This document shows positions 55,517-64,000 of a DNA stretch of 64,000 nt, piece by piece. The stretch comes from Clostridium putrefaciens (GTDB taxonomy: Bacteria; Bacillota; Clostridia; Clostridiales; Clostridiaceae), in assembly GCF_900461105.1 (NCBI RefSeq), contig NZ_UFWZ01000001.1:2879001-2943000 (forward strand), given 5' to 3'. Under the pieces are notes generated by a model. That model was given only the letters and a program-made list of their open reading frames with translations, ran no database searches and was not told the DNA's origin. The number at the start of each line of letters is the position of its first letter. The first letter of the stretch is position 1. A program made the translations under genes and the position numbers.

Positions 55517-56065
55517 ATGTCTAATTCTTTTGGTGTCTTAAATATAATAATAATGATTTCTCTAATTGGTTTATTCTTTATGCAACTGTCTCAATACATA
55601 AAAACTAACAAAAAATATAATATTAAGACTCATAAAATACTATATTATATTTCTAATAGCGGAGCTACAAAAACTTTAAGTATGGTGTTTCCTATTCTTG
55701 TTCTAGTATCATTTATAATGCCTCTTATGAATGGGGAAATAAATATTTATAGAGTATCGTTCTCTATATTTATGCTTTTATATTCAATATTTATGTATAT
55801 GACCTTAGATATGAACCTTGTAATAACAGAAAGTGGTATTGGTATAAAGCCTTCATTTTTAAACATCTATCTACAATTTATAGATTGGAAGGACATTGTT
55901 CAATGGGGCTTTAAAAAGGATAAAAAAGGTAATGATATTTTCTTTTTACAATTTAAACATAAGGGAACTAATAGTGGCCTAGAGCGTAAAGTAAAAGACC
56001 ATAAAGATGAATTAAGTAAGTTAATGTCAAAGTATGCTCCACGCAAATCTAAGATGATTAAATAG
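55517..56065 (+). CDS. DUF5673-like membrane protein
   Basis: The 182-residue protein has three to four membrane segments (about 9-26, 54-71, 80-97 with GEINIYRVSFSIFMLL between) and a cytoplasmic C-terminal tail of about 75 residues containing WKDIVQWGFKKDKKGND and a Lys-rich end. The tail resembles the conserved domain of small Firmicute membrane proteins labelled DUF5673 (VITESGIGIKPSF), to my recollection; no function is known. An AAAGGGGG site precedes the ATG. It appears to stand alone. Confidence 0.75.
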   Translation: MSNSFGVLNIIIMISLIGLFFMQLSQYIKTNKKYNIKTHKILYYISNSGATKTLSMVFPILVLVSFIMPLMNGEINIYRVSFSIFMLLYSIFMYMTLDMNLVITESGIGIKPSFLNIYLQFIDWKDIVQWGFKKDKKGNDIFFLQFKHKGTNSGLERKVKDHKDELSKLMSKYAPRKSKMIK

Positions 56066-56078
56066 TTCTTTAATTATT

Positions 56079-56118
56079 ACTTCTAAGTTTTAAAGATAAT
56101 GCTTTAAAACTTAGAAGT
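56079..56118. terminator. Terminator after the DUF5673-like gene
   Basis: ACTTCTAAGTTTTAAA and TTTAAAACTTAGAAGT form a perfect 16-bp stem followed by TTTTATATTTT on the plus strand. Confidence 0.85.
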
Positions 56119-56162
56119 TTTTATATTTTCCCATTAAATATTTGTAACACCTTTAGTCTGCT

Positions 56163-56891
56163 TTACATTGCCTCTTCTAAAAACATATCTTTCAAGCAAT
56201 TTAACGATTTAACTGTCTTAAATGACCTTACATATTCATCCTTCAATACTACGTTATCATAAGACCACTCGAAAAGCCCCGGTATATACACAGCTTTTAT
56301 ACCTGCCTCTACAGCTGGCATTATATCTGATTTCATAGAATTCCCAATCATCCATGTATTGCGCTTATCTAATCTTTCCTTTTCTATTATAGACTCTAAA
56401 ACCTGAGCATTTTTATGAGGAGTTACAAATACTCTTTCCCCAAAATAATCACCAATATTAACTCTTTCAACTTTTCCCTTTTGTATAATAGGGTTCCCTG
56501 CAGTATATAGGTATAAATTATGCCCCTGTTCTTTTAAACAGTTAAGCACATCTATCATGGAAGGATAACACTCTAAATCTTTTGCATATGCACTTTGACC
56601 TATTTCATTAATCCACTGCTCTTCCTTTTTGTCTTTATTTCTTCCTGTCTTTTTTGAAAAATAGCAATAGGTATCTATAAGCGATGTAGAAAAATGAGTA
56701 TCTGCAAATCCTTCTCTTATAACTCTTTCTATATCTATTTGTTGCTGCTTATTCCTTATTTCCAAGATTCCTATATTATATTCACTAAACCAATTATTCA
56801 TATTATTGCAAAATGCATCTACAGCCTTATGAAAGTATTTATTGCAATGAATAAGGGTATCATCTAAATCAAAAATGATGGTCTGTTTCAC
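56163..56891 (-). CDS. HAD-superfamily hydrolase
   Basis: The 242-residue cytosolic phosphatase-like protein has the nucleophile motif FDLDDTLIH (Asp8 nucleophile, Asp10 acid), an alpha-helical cap (about 15-110), YLYTAGNP (motif II, Thr), KAIYPH-like K around VTPHKNAQVL (motif III) and MIGNSMKSDIMPAVEAG (motif IV, Asp). It resembles YjjG/pyrophosphatase-type HADs, which act on nucleotides or small phosphates; the substrate cannot be read. The start is GTG at 56891 with an AGGAGAGG site. Confidence 0.85.
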   Translation of the reverse strand: MKQTIIFDLDDTLIHCNKYFHKAVDAFCNNMNNWFSEYNIGILEIRNKQQQIDIERVIREGFADTHFSTSLIDTYCYFSKKTGRNKDKKEEQWINEIGQSAYAKDLECYPSMIDVLNCLKEQGHNLYLYTAGNPIIQKGKVERVNIGDYFGERVFVTPHKNAQVLESIIEKERLDKRNTWMIGNSMKSDIMPAVEAGIKAVYIPGLFEWSYDNVVLKDEYVRSFKTVKSLNCLKDMFLEEAM

Positions 56892-57010
56892 TAAATCCTC
56901 TCCTAACCTAAAAATTAATAGTACATAGACTATAATACATTATATCTAAAGAAATTACATCTAATGTAAGCTCAAATAATAGCTTATAATGTACTTAATA
57001 CAACAATAAA

Positions 57011-57047
57011 TTAAGATAGGCTTTATATACAATAAATCCTATCTTAA
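57011..57047. terminator. Hairpin downstream of small membrane protein gene
   Basis: TTAAGATAGG and CCTATCTTAA form a 10-bp stem, and AACAAGGTT/AACCTTGTT (57062-57096) a second one that includes the stop codon of the membrane gene. Either may end that minus-strand transcript. Confidence 0.5.
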
Positions 57048-57094
57048 TTACATTTAATTAAAACAAGGTTACTTAAATAAGATTATAAACCTTG

Positions 57095-57292
57095 TTATGT
57101 GAAAGCTCCAAAGGCAAATGTAATGGCTATTATTATCAATATAACTCCACCAACCCTAGTTATATTTATAAAAAGTTCACTTGGTTCTTCCTCTTTTTTA
57201 AGCTCTCTTTTATTACCTAACATAAGCATTCTTTTAGGGAAGATAACCTCTAGAATCCCAATAGTTAACATAAATAAAAAGATAATCACCAT
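57095..57292 (-). CDS. Small membrane protein (65 aa)
   Basis: The protein has two membrane helices (about 1-16 and 43-64) joined by a short charged loop (MLGNKRELKKEEEPSE). It resembles short Firmicute membrane proteins of the kind labelled DUF6199, recalled only loosely; no function is known. A strong AAAAGGAGT site lies just upstream of the ATG, which makes expression likely. It is 130 bases after the BFD-type gene on the same strand. Confidence 0.6.
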   Translation of the reverse strand: MVIIFLFMLTIGILEVIFPKRMLMLGNKRELKKEEEPSELFINITRVGGVILIIIAITFAFGAFT

Positions 57293-57421
57293 AAAAAAAC
57301 TCCTTTTAAAATTACTCCTTTCATGACTTTCTGTGTCTTTTAGTACTCATTATTATTATATGGTGAATAGTAATAATTGGTCAGAACTTTTAAAAATAAT
57401 GTTATATCTTTTAACTTTAAA

Positions 57422-57637
57422 TTATTTATCGGAGTACTTTTCTAATAATACTTCTATTTTTGGTGTACACCTTCTACCACTGCATCCCCCTGATCCTGCG
57501 CCTGTAGCTTTTTGAACTTCTTCTACTGTTGTGGCACCACTCTTTATTGCTTCTTTAATCTTAGATCTAGGTATCGCCTTGCATAAACAAACCTTAGTTA
57601 GTTTATCCATTATTTCCTCACTAGCGTTATTCTCCAT
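57422..57637 (-). CDS. BFD-like [2Fe-2S]-binding protein
   Basis: The 71-residue protein is a Fer2_BFD domain: Cys17 and Cys19 in KVCLCKAI and Cys52 and Cys57 in GCSGRRC (CxC and Cx4C) match the ligands of bacterioferritin-associated ferredoxin and of the same domain in nitrite reductase or GltB-like proteins. It may pass electrons to an iron-storage or other enzyme; no bacterioferritin is nearby. It begins 11 bases before the end of the ABC-F gene, so it is probably translated by coupling. A GGTGGGATTGTAG stretch precedes the ATG. Confidence 0.88.
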   Translation of the reverse strand: MENNASEEIMDKLTKVCLCKAIPRSKIKEAIKSGATTVEEVQKATGAGSGGCSGRRCTPKIEVLLEKYSDK

Positions 57638-59576
57638 CTACAATCCCACCTTTCTTTGATCCTTCTATCTTTTCCGATAGTTCGTTTAGATATGTCCATC
57701 TATCATATCTTTCTTCAAGTTCTTTTTCTAAAAGTGACTTTTCATTTAAGACTTCTTGTAATTTAACAAAATCTGTAGACACCTTTTCTACTTCCCTATT
57801 AAGTTCCTCTATCTTAACCTCAAGACTTTCAATATATTCATCTATTTCTTGAAACTCTTTTTGTTCCTTAAATGAAAACTTTAATGGCTTTTCGTTATTT
57901 GCCTTTTTGTCTTCGTATTCTCTATCTTTATAGTTCATTTCTTTAGAAACTTTGGATTCTTCTATATAACTTTCTTTCATACGTTCCATAAAGTCACTAT
58001 AATTTCCATGATGCTTAGATACTATGCCCGGTGCTTCAAATGCAAATATTTTATTACATACTCTATCTAAAAAGTATCTATCATGTGATACGGTTATTAT
58101 AGCTCCATCAAACTTATCTAGGTAGTCTTCTAGTATGGTTAATGTAGATATATCTAAATCATTAGTAGGCTCATCAAGTATTAGTATGTTTGGTGACCCC
58201 ATAAGTACTCTTAGTAGATATAACCTTCTCTTTTCACCGCCAGAAAGTTTAGATATAGGTGTCCATTGCATATCTTTTGTAAATAAAAACTTCTCTAACA
58301 TTTGTGATGCTGTAATCTTCCCCCCATCAGCTAAGGGTAGGTATTCAGCAACTTCTTTCATATATTCTATGACCCTCATGTCCTCTTCCATATACTTATT
58401 CTCTTGAGAAAAGAATCCTATCTTCACCGTTTCACCTATATCTAAAGTTCCACTATCATACTTAATTTCTCCAGATATAATTTTCATTAATGTAGATTTA
58501 CCTATGCCGTTATCTCCAACTATTCCTATCCTATCTTCCCTTAGTAAGATATAACTAAAGTCTTTTATATAACTTATTCCTTTATAAGACTTATTTAAAT
58601 TCTCCATCTCTATTATCTTTTTCCCAAGTCTACTACTTAAAACAGAAATATCCATCTTATCTTCTTTTATATCTATGCTCTGTTCTCCTAGTTTTTCAAA
58701 TCTGTCTATTCTAGCCTTTTGCTTGGTACTCCTAGCCTTTGCTCCTCTTTTTATCCATGCAAGTTCCTTTTCATATAGCTTTTCTCTTTTATTTTCACTA
58801 GAAATCTCCATGTTTTGTCTTTCTATCTTCTTTTCAAGAAATATGCTGTAATTACCAGAATAACTATATAATTTCCCTTTATCTATTTCTAAAATCCTAT
58901 TAGTAACTCTATCTAAAAAGTATCTATCATGAGTTATCATTATAAGTGATCCTTTTCTAGTGTTTAAATACTGTTCAAGCCACTCTATAGTCTTATTGTC
59001 CATATGATTTGTAGGCTCATCTAAAATCAAAAGCTCACATGGTGTTATAAGCGCTGATGCTAATGCAATTCTCTTTTTCTGTCCTCCAGATAGTGTACCA
59101 ACCTTAGCATCAAAGTCCTCTACCCCAAGTTTTGTAAGAATAGTTTTAGCTTCACTTTCTAAATCCCAGGCATTTAAAGAATCTATATCAGATTGTAATT
59201 TTATCAGTTTATTATTTAATTCATAAGTATCACCCTGATCTTTTGACTTTTCTAAAAGCTTTAAGGTGTTCTCATAGTCTCTTAAAAGTTTCATTTCAGA
59301 AGATTCACCTTTAAATACTTGTTCTATAACCCTAGCTTCACTGTAAAACTCTGGTGATTGATGAAGATACTCTATTCTAACTTTATTACCTTTTATTATA
59401 TTACCTTCATCCGGAACTTCAATACCTGATATTATCTTTAAAAGAGTGGATTTACCTGATCCATTAACTCCAATAAGCCCTATTTTTTCACCTTGATTTA
59501 TTCCTAAAGATATATTATCTAAAAGACTTTTGTCACTATAACTTTTACTTATATTTTCTAAAGATATAAGATTCAT
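57627..59576 (-). CDS. ABC-F family ATPase (Uup-like)
   Basis: The 649-residue soluble protein has two ABC domains, each with Walker A (GVNGSGKST, GDNGIGKST), signatures LSGGQKKR and LSGGEKRR and Walker B LLILDEPTNHMD and ILILDEPTNDLD. They are joined by a linker rich in Lys/Arg/Glu (P-site tRNA interaction motif) and followed by a C-terminal coiled coil (about 560-640) typical of Uup. ABC-F proteins act on the ribosome; this type modulates translation rather than transporting. The GAGGAG site precedes the ATG, and the BFD gene overlaps its end. Confidence 0.93.
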   Translation of the reverse strand: MNLISLENISKSYSDKSLLDNISLGINQGEKIGLIGVNGSGKSTLLKIISGIEVPDEGNIIKGNKVRIEYLHQSPEFYSEARVIEQVFKGESSEMKLLRDYENTLKLLEKSKDQGDTYELNNKLIKLQSDIDSLNAWDLESEAKTILTKLGVEDFDAKVGTLSGGQKKRIALASALITPCELLILDEPTNHMDNKTIEWLEQYLNTRKGSLIMITHDRYFLDRVTNRILEIDKGKLYSYSGNYSIFLEKKIERQNMEISSENKREKLYEKELAWIKRGAKARSTKQKARIDRFEKLGEQSIDIKEDKMDISVLSSRLGKKIIEMENLNKSYKGISYIKDFSYILLREDRIGIVGDNGIGKSTLMKIISGEIKYDSGTLDIGETVKIGFFSQENKYMEEDMRVIEYMKEVAEYLPLADGGKITASQMLEKFLFTKDMQWTPISKLSGGEKRRLYLLRVLMGSPNILILDEPTNDLDISTLTILEDYLDKFDGAIITVSHDRYFLDRVCNKIFAFEAPGIVSKHHGNYSDFMERMKESYIEESKVSKEMNYKDREYEDKKANNEKPLKFSFKEQKEFQEIDEYIESLEVKIEELNREVEKVSTDFVKLQEVLNEKSLLEKELEERYDRWTYLNELSEKIEGSKKGGIVDGE

Positions 59577-59703
59577 ATAAATCTCCTCTCAACTATTAAA
59601 TTAAATGTTTAATATACACATTATATGATAGCATAATACTTTTTTATTTCCTAACAATTTAGCTACTTAATGCATTTAATACAATAAGGAGACGTGAGTT
59701 ATA

Positions 59704-59889
59704 TTGTACAATCTAAATTGTCTTAGTCCTGATGATCTTATTATACTTTCTGCTGCCATATCAGTTGAACTTTCGAAAGGTAAGACTGCTGATGAACTAA
59801 ATGTACTCGGTAACCTTATAGTTGCTGTAGGGAGCTTATTATTAACTTCTGCTGCTCAAAAGCAAAACCTAGATTCAAAAGACAAGTGA
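59704..59889 (+). CDS. Small conserved protein (DUF6774-like, 61 aa)
   Basis: The 61-residue protein has two helical stretches (about 9-25 and 32-53) with the pattern DDLIILSAAISVELSKG and ELNVLGNLIVAVGSLLLT. It resembles short Clostridia proteins I recall as DUF6774, whose role is unknown. The start is TTG with an AAGGAG at 59686-59691, a spacing of 12 that is slightly long; a terminator follows directly. This supports a small monocistronic gene. Confidence 0.55.
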   Translation: MYNLNCLSPDDLIILSAAISVELSKGKTADELNVLGNLIVAVGSLLLTSAAQKQNLDSKDK

Positions 59890-59894
59890 CTATA

Positions 59895-59939
59895 AATAAC
59901 AAAAGAATGCCCCACTCACTAGGACATCCTTTTGTTATT
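59895..59939. terminator. Bidirectional terminator
   Basis: AATAACAAAAGAATG and CATCCTTTTGTTATT form a 15-bp stem with one mismatch. It ends the small plus-strand gene; the minus-strand comB stop lies 80 bases away. Confidence 0.8.
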
Positions 59940-60020
59940 ATTTACATCTTAATAATTATAATTCTAAAAGTCTTATTTATGTTACATGGTTATAATGCCA
60001 TTACGAACTAGATCTTAAAC

Positions 60021-60725
60021 TTACTTAATTAAACCATCTTTATATTCAGGAACTATTTTTATAATATCCTTCTTTATACAATACTCTAAATCCTTATTTA
60101 GCTCTAAACTTTTTAAAATATCATAATGTGTTGCATCTTTAACGAAACTATATATGTCTTTATTATTCTTATAAACATAGTCAGCTGTTTTTGCTATATC
60201 TGATACCTCAGCACTACTTTCGTTTAATATATAATTTATCATGTACCCTGCACAAATAAAGTCATCCATAGAAAACTGACCCTTAGTACCTGAATTTACA
60301 AAAACTACATCTCTACCTTCTTCTATAATCCTCTTTGCTACATACTTTGCATTAATCATAGCCCCTATGTATATAGACTTAGCAGAGCTACATCCTTTAA
60401 TGGCTCTAGTTCCATTTGATGTAGTAAGTATTACAGTTTTCCCTTCTACCACTTCTTTATTATAATCTAGAGGTGAATTTGAAAAATCAAACCCTTCTAT
60501 TTTAAGAGCTTCTCTTTCTCCTCCTAAGATATAATCTTTTCTACTATGCTTTGACAATTCAAAAGCTTCTTCAACAGTTAAAACAGGAATAACCTCATTA
60601 CAGCCATTATTTAAAGCAGTAATTATAACTGATGTAGCCCTTAGTATGTCAATAACTACTACTGTTTTTCCTTCTATAATCTTATCTTTTATATAATCCG
60701 CTGAAATTATTAAATCTATTTTCAT
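60021..60725 (-). CDS. ComB/2-phosphosulfolactate phosphatase-family protein
   Basis: The 234-residue protein carries the ComB signature [17 protein letters not shown] and [10 protein letters not shown] with [11 protein letters not shown]-like [11 protein letters not shown]. ComB is the second step of coenzyme M synthesis in methanogens, but clostridia are not known to make coenzyme M, so the substrate here is uncertain. The gene begins one base after the regulator gene, and its AGGAGG site lies in the regulator's last codons, so both are translated together. A GTG overlapping that site is unlikely to be the start. Confidence 0.85.
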   Translation of the reverse strand: MKIDLIISADYIKDKIIEGKTVVVIDILRATSVIITALNNGCNEVIPVLTVEEAFELSKHSRKDYILGGEREALKIEGFDFSNSPLDYNKEVVEGKTVILTTSNGTRAIKGCSSAKSIYIGAMINAKYVAKRIIEEGRDVVFVNSGTKGQFSMDDFICAGYMINYILNESSAEVSDIAKTADYVYKNNKDIYSFVKDATHYDILKSLELNKDLEYCIKKDIIKIVPEYKDGLIK

Positions 60726-60726
60726 C

Positions 60727-61671
60727 CTATACACCCTCCTTCCACATAAGAAAAGCTATCATAAATATTGTGGCATCTTTAAAGTTTCTTACATCATATC
60801 CAGTATCTTTATATATCTTATCTAATCTATATATCAAAGTATTTCTATGTATATATAGCTTTTTTGCTGCATTACTTATATTTAAATCTGATTTTATAAA
60901 TTCTTCTACAGTATTTAGCATTTCACTATCAAAGCTTTCAAATTTACCTTTAAACCTTTTTATGAACTCATGTTTTAATGAATCTGATATATTATAAACT
61001 ACCTTTTCAAAATCCATGTTGGTAAAATCATAAATTTCACCCTTTATTCCAAACCTTTTCCCAATTATAATAGCATCCTTAGCTGATTTATAACCTTCTA
61101 ATATATCTTTTAATTCATATTTAATACTAGAATAACTTATATAGCATCTACAATAAAGATTTGATATTATAGCTTCTCTTATACTTTCAGCATGCTCTTT
61201 TATATCTTCAAAATTACCTATTAATACTATGGCTTCTTCAAATATTAAAAATGCAATATTATCTTCCGTATACATTTGTTTTATTATATTAAGGGCCTCA
61301 TATTTACTACCCTCTACACTTATAATCATTAAATTAAACCCTTTTAAAAGAAAAGGAAAGTGTCTTTCAACTCTTTCCTGTAAAAAAGGCTTCCCCTCTA
61401 AAACGTCACTTAAAACTTGATCTCGTATAGAAAATAACTCGCTATATTTATTTTCTATATAGTATTTTAATAATGGTGTGCACATTTCGTATCTTTTACC
61501 GACCATTAATGTAGCCCTTTGTCTTCCAAGTTCAATAACAGCTTCTACCAAGTCTTTACCTAATGAGCTATCTTCCTTTTCATATATAACCTTTCCATCC
61601 ATCCAGGTTAAAATAAAAGGTATTGATGAATTTAAACTTAATTCTTGAAGAAAGGTTCGGAAATTGTACAT
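60727..61671 (-). CDS. CdaR/PucR-type transcriptional regulator
   Basis: The 314-residue protein has a variable N-terminal region (about 1-180), a central region with [17 protein letters not shown] and [11 protein letters not shown], and a C-terminal helix-turn-helix of the PucR/CdaR type (about 260-312, [23 protein letters not shown]). CdaR-type regulators usually activate genes of sugar-acid or glycerate utilisation. It is coupled to comB; 19 bases downstream of the MsmX-type ATPase gene, in the same direction, so the three may form one transcript. The ligand is unknown. Confidence 0.85.
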   Translation of the reverse strand: MYNFRTFLQELSLNSSIPFILTWMDGKVIYEKEDSSLGKDLVEAVIELGRQRATLMVGKRYEMCTPLLKYYIENKYSELFSIRDQVLSDVLEGKPFLQERVERHFPFLLKGFNLMIISVEGSKYEALNIIKQMYTEDNIAFLIFEEAIVLIGNFEDIKEHAESIREAIISNLYCRCYISYSSIKYELKDILEGYKSAKDAIIIGKRFGIKGEIYDFTNMDFEKVVYNISDSLKHEFIKRFKGKFESFDSEMLNTVEEFIKSDLNISNAAKKLYIHRNTLIYRLDKIYKDTGYDVRNFKDATIFMIAFLMWKEGV

Positions 61672-61690
61672 CTGTTAAAGACCTCCTACA

Positions 61691-62800
61691 TTATAATATT
61701 GTAATTTCACTTTCTTTATCAAATATATGAATTTTATCTTCATCTAAAGCAATTTTTATAACTTCATCTAATTTCACCGTAGAATTTCCATTTACTCTCG
61801 CAACAAAACTTGACCTATCTTTAGATAAGTATATATATGTCTCAGCTCCCATAAGTTCTGTAACTTCTACCTTCGCATTTATTATAGCACCTTTGTGTGA
61901 ATTTATAAAATCTTCACTATCATCTAAATCTTCTGGTCTAATACCTAAAATAACTTCTTTACCTACGTATCCCTTTTCTTTTAAGAACATAGCCTTATCT
62001 TTTGGTAATAATATCTTATCTTGTTCAAAGGAAGCAAATACATCTCCATGCTCTTCAAAAAGCTTAGAGTCTATTAAGTTCATCTGTGGACTTCCTATGA
62101 ATCCTGCAACAAATACATTTTTCGGATGGTCATAAATATTTTGAGGGCTATCCACTTGTTGTATAAGCCCATCTTTCATAACTACAATCCTAGTTCCCAT
62201 AGTCATAGCTTCTGTTTGATCATGAGTTACATATATAAATGTAGTTTGTAATCTTTTATGAAGCTTTGATATTTCAGTTCTCATTTGAACTCTAAGCTTT
62301 GCATCAAGATTGGATAGAGGCTCGTCCATTAAAAACACCTTAGGTTCTCTAACAATAGCTCTTCCAAGTGCAACCCTTTGTCTTTGACCTCCTGATAATG
62401 CCTTTGGTTTTCTCTCTAACAAATGTTCTATGTCTAAAACTCTAGCTGCTTCTCTTACCTTTTTTTCTATTAAAGCCTTATCCATTTTTCTTAGTTTAAG
62501 TCCAAAAGCCATATTATCATATACAGTCATATGTGGATATAGTGCATAGTTTTGGAAGACCATAGCTATATCTCTATCTTTAGGAGCTACATCATTTACT
62601 ATCTTATCTCCTATATATAGGTCCCCTTTAGATATTTCTTCAAGCCCTGCTATCATTCTTAGTGTAGTTGATTTACCACAACCTGATGGTCCTACAAATA
62701 CTATAAATTCTTTATCTTCTATTTCTAAGTTAAAATCCTTTACCGCTGTAACATTTCCTGAATACACCTTATATATATTTTTCAATGATAAGTTAGCCAT
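61691..62800 (-). CDS. Multiple-sugar ABC transporter ATPase (MsmX/UgpC-like)
   Basis: The 369-residue protein has Walker [16 protein letters not shown]-loop [12 protein letters not shown], signature [16 protein letters not shown], Walker [15 protein letters not shown] and a C-terminal regulatory OB domain (about 235-369, GIRPEDL). This is the carbohydrate-import ATPase type (MsmX, UgpC, MalK), which often serves several permeases in Gram-positives. No permease or solute-binding gene adjoins it, so it looks like a shared, orphan ATPase. GGAGG fits the ATG at 62800; an in-frame ATG 15 bases upstream precedes that site. Confidence 0.93.
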   Translation of the reverse strand: MANLSLKNIYKVYSGNVTAVKDFNLEIEDKEFIVFVGPSGCGKSTTLRMIAGLEEISKGDLYIGDKIVNDVAPKDRDIAMVFQNYALYPHMTVYDNMAFGLKLRKMDKALIEKKVREAARVLDIEHLLERKPKALSGGQRQRVALGRAIVREPKVFLMDEPLSNLDAKLRVQMRTEISKLHKRLQTTFIYVTHDQTEAMTMGTRIVVMKDGLIQQVDSPQNIYDHPKNVFVAGFIGSPQMNLIDSKLFEEHGDVFASFEQDKILLPKDKAMFLKEKGYVGKEVILGIRPEDLDDSEDFINSHKGAIINAKVEVTELMGAETYIYLSKDRSSFVARVNGNSTVKLDEVIKIALDEDKIHIFDKESEITIL

Positions 62801-62880
62801 ATTTAATACCTCCAAATAAATCTTATTAACTATATCTTAACTTCTAATACAGATTAAATCTATTTGCAAAAGTGCCAAAT

Positions 62881-63822
62881 CTATCGCGGTGTATTTGTAG
62901 AATAATACAACCCTTGATATATATCTTCTCTTTCAAGATAAGCATCTATAGAATTAAGTATCTCCCATTTCTTTAAACTCCACATAGGACCTACTAATAA
63001 GTCACGCGGTGAATCTCCTGTTAGTCTGTGTATTACCACTGATTCTGGTAATATTGCTATAGACTCTGCTATAAGTCTTACGTATTGTTCCATAGTAAGA
63101 AATCTCAATTCTCCACTTTCATAAAGATTTATAAGTGCAGTATCCTTCATAAGATGCAAAAGATGAAACTTTATACCTTGTATATCTAATGCTGATATAT
63201 ATCTTATTGTATTTAACATATCCTCTTCTGTTTCACTCGGCAATCCAAATATAGTATGAACAACTACATCTATGCCCTTTTCACGAAGCCTTTTTATAGA
63301 ACCTTCGAAAACATCAAGATTATATCCTCTATTTATCCTTTTTGCTGTTTCATCTTTACTTGTCTGTAATCCAAGTTCTACCCATAAATAAGTTTCTTTG
63401 CTTATCTCTTCTAAAAGAGAAATCACATCATCATCTAAGCAATCCGGCCTTGTAGCAATTGCAAGGCCTACCACACCTTCTTCTTTTAGAGCATCTTTAT
63501 ACTTCTTTCTTAATATATCTATAGGTGCATAAGTATTAGTATATGCTTGAAAATAAGCTATATACTTACCACTAGACCACTTTTTATTCATAATAGCCTT
63601 AACGTCTTCAAATTGATTTGATATAGAAAGCCGTCTATCGCCTGCAAAGTCGCCAGATCCTCTTTCACTGCAAAATATGCATCCCCCAGAGCTTATCTTT
63701 CCATCTCTATTAGGGCAAGAAAATCCAGCATCTATAGAAATCTTAAAGACCTTTTCTCCAAATTTATTTCTTAAAAAACAATTTAAATTATTGTACCTCT
63801 TTCCATTCCAACTCTTTTGCAT
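62881..63822 (-). CDS. Radical SAM protein, YtqA-type (TIGR01212-like)
   Basis: The 313-residue protein binds a [4Fe-4S] cluster through Cys36, Cys48 and Cys51 (SCPNRDGKISSGGCIFC), with wide first spacing that differs from the classical CxxxCxxC and is typical of the TIGR01212/YtqA group. It has YFQAYTNTYAP, ATRPDCL, WVELGLQTS and HTIFGLPSETEEDM, a partial TIM barrel that cleaves SAM. B. subtilis YtqA is uncharacterised as far as I know. AGGGGGA precedes the ATG. It is monocistronic as seen; the region after it holds only 65 bases before the ATPase gene. Confidence 0.92.
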   Translation of the reverse strand: MQKSWNGKRYNNLNCFLRNKFGEKVFKISIDAGFSCPNRDGKISSGGCIFCSERGSGDFAGDRRLSISNQFEDVKAIMNKKWSSGKYIAYFQAYTNTYAPIDILRKKYKDALKEEGVVGLAIATRPDCLDDDVISLLEEISKETYLWVELGLQTSKDETAKRINRGYNLDVFEGSIKRLREKGIDVVVHTIFGLPSETEEDMLNTIRYISALDIQGIKFHLLHLMKDTALINLYESGELRFLTMEQYVRLIAESIAILPESVVIHRLTGDSPRDLLVGPMWSLKKWEILNSIDAYLEREDIYQGLYYSTNTPR

Positions 63823-63933
63823 ATTTCCCCCTTAACCTTTTGAAATATATATTTTACATAGTATATAGCTTTCATTAAAATTATTAAATAAAAACTTATA
63901 TACCTTATTTACTAATTTCCACTTAAAATTATA

Positions 63934-64000
63934 TCACATTTTAGTAAGCTTCATATCTTTTAGCTCTATCTTCCATCTTCCTTGTTTTTCTCTATCTTTA
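63934..64000 (-). CDS. Possible C-terminal fragment of a gene cut by the right edge
   Basis: On the minus strand, the 64,000-edge sequence stays open in one frame (KDREKQGRWKIELKDMKLTKM, then TGA at 63936-63934), while the other two frames stop at once. Fewer than 25 residues are visible, and they are Lys-rich with no recognisable motif. It may be the end of an upstream gene or chance. Confidence 0.35.
   Translation of the reverse strand, partial: KDREKQGRWKIELKDMKLTKM

Noticed and set aside
57099-57326. Plus-strand 75-codon frame opposite the small membrane protein
   Set aside because: No ribosome binding site on the plus strand; the minus-strand gene has AAAGGAG and two membrane helices.
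1-64000. Mobile elements, CRISPR arrays, prophage or tRNA genes
   Set aside because: No integrase, transposase, repeat-spacer pattern, or cloverleaf was seen on either strand.

Overview
The window is a low-GC stretch of about 64 kb from the chromosome of a spore-forming, anaerobic Firmicute, most likely a Clostridiaceae member. The evidence is the strong AT bias, AGGAGG-type ribosome binding sites, frequent TTG/GTG starts, spoVG and spmAB, three T-box leaders, DUF445, PadR and MATE genes, and ccpA directly downstream of ileS, an order I recall from Clostridium acetobutylicum. I see no prophage, insertion sequence, CRISPR array, rRNA or tRNA gene; it reads as core genome.

Layout. At 1-10,250 a minus-strand block reads purR, spoVG, glmU, prs, response regulator, histidine kinase, an HtrA-like protein, pth and mfd (cut by the left edge). 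This is the conserved origin-proximal Bacillus/Clostridium order, here with a two-component system and a catalytically degenerate HtrA inserted. At 10,640-14,350 plus-strand murC, a small membrane protein and T-box-controlled asnS follow. At 14,400-17,670 are phosphoglucomutase and leucyl aminopeptidase. At 17,810-20,740 there is a structured RNA-like element, a DUF3048 lipoprotein, degV-padR behind tandem operators, and a small ORF. At 20,800-25,920 are ferredoxin, Mrp ATPase, lgt with a lipoprotein gene, a membrane-anchored unknown, and an acidic protein behind a possible sigma-K promoter. At 26,050-34,560 are rsmA, rnmV, yabE-like, tatD, DUF445, a Crp/Fnr regulator and T-box-controlled metG, recalling the metS-yabD-yabE-rnmV-ksgA order of B. 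subtilis.

From 34,600 to 42,400 come pepP, ohrR, an ACT protein, the threonine-to-glycine pair kbl-tdh, a dicarboxylate/amino acid symporter and a MATE pump. From 42,500 to 49,840 come an ABC exporter, spmAB, a Cys-rich small protein, a marR-MATE operon with two inverted-repeat operators, and a ccdA/thioredoxin-like pair. From 50,000 to 55,130 lie ccpA, T-box-controlled ileS and a second copy of the RNA-like element. The right end holds a DUF5673-like protein, a HAD hydrolase, an ABC-F ATPase with a small BFD-type Fe-S protein, a CdaR-like regulator coupled to a ComB-family gene, an orphan MsmX/UgpC-type ATPase and a YtqA-type radical SAM protein.

The most unusual item is the approximately 155-nt element present twice (about 17,811-17,976 plus strand and 54,961-55,125 minus strand). 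It keeps long identical blocks and a likely conserved stem, lies just downstream of a -10 box in both copies, and has unrelated flanks. I do not recognise it with certainty; known clostridial RNA motifs such as raiA should be excluded first. Other points of note are the HtrA homologue without its catalytic His and Ser, tandem palindromes before degV-padR, a non-canonical T-box bulge before metG, and an Lgt with cysteines in the signature motif. Functional calls rest on motif recognition by eye; no database search was run.
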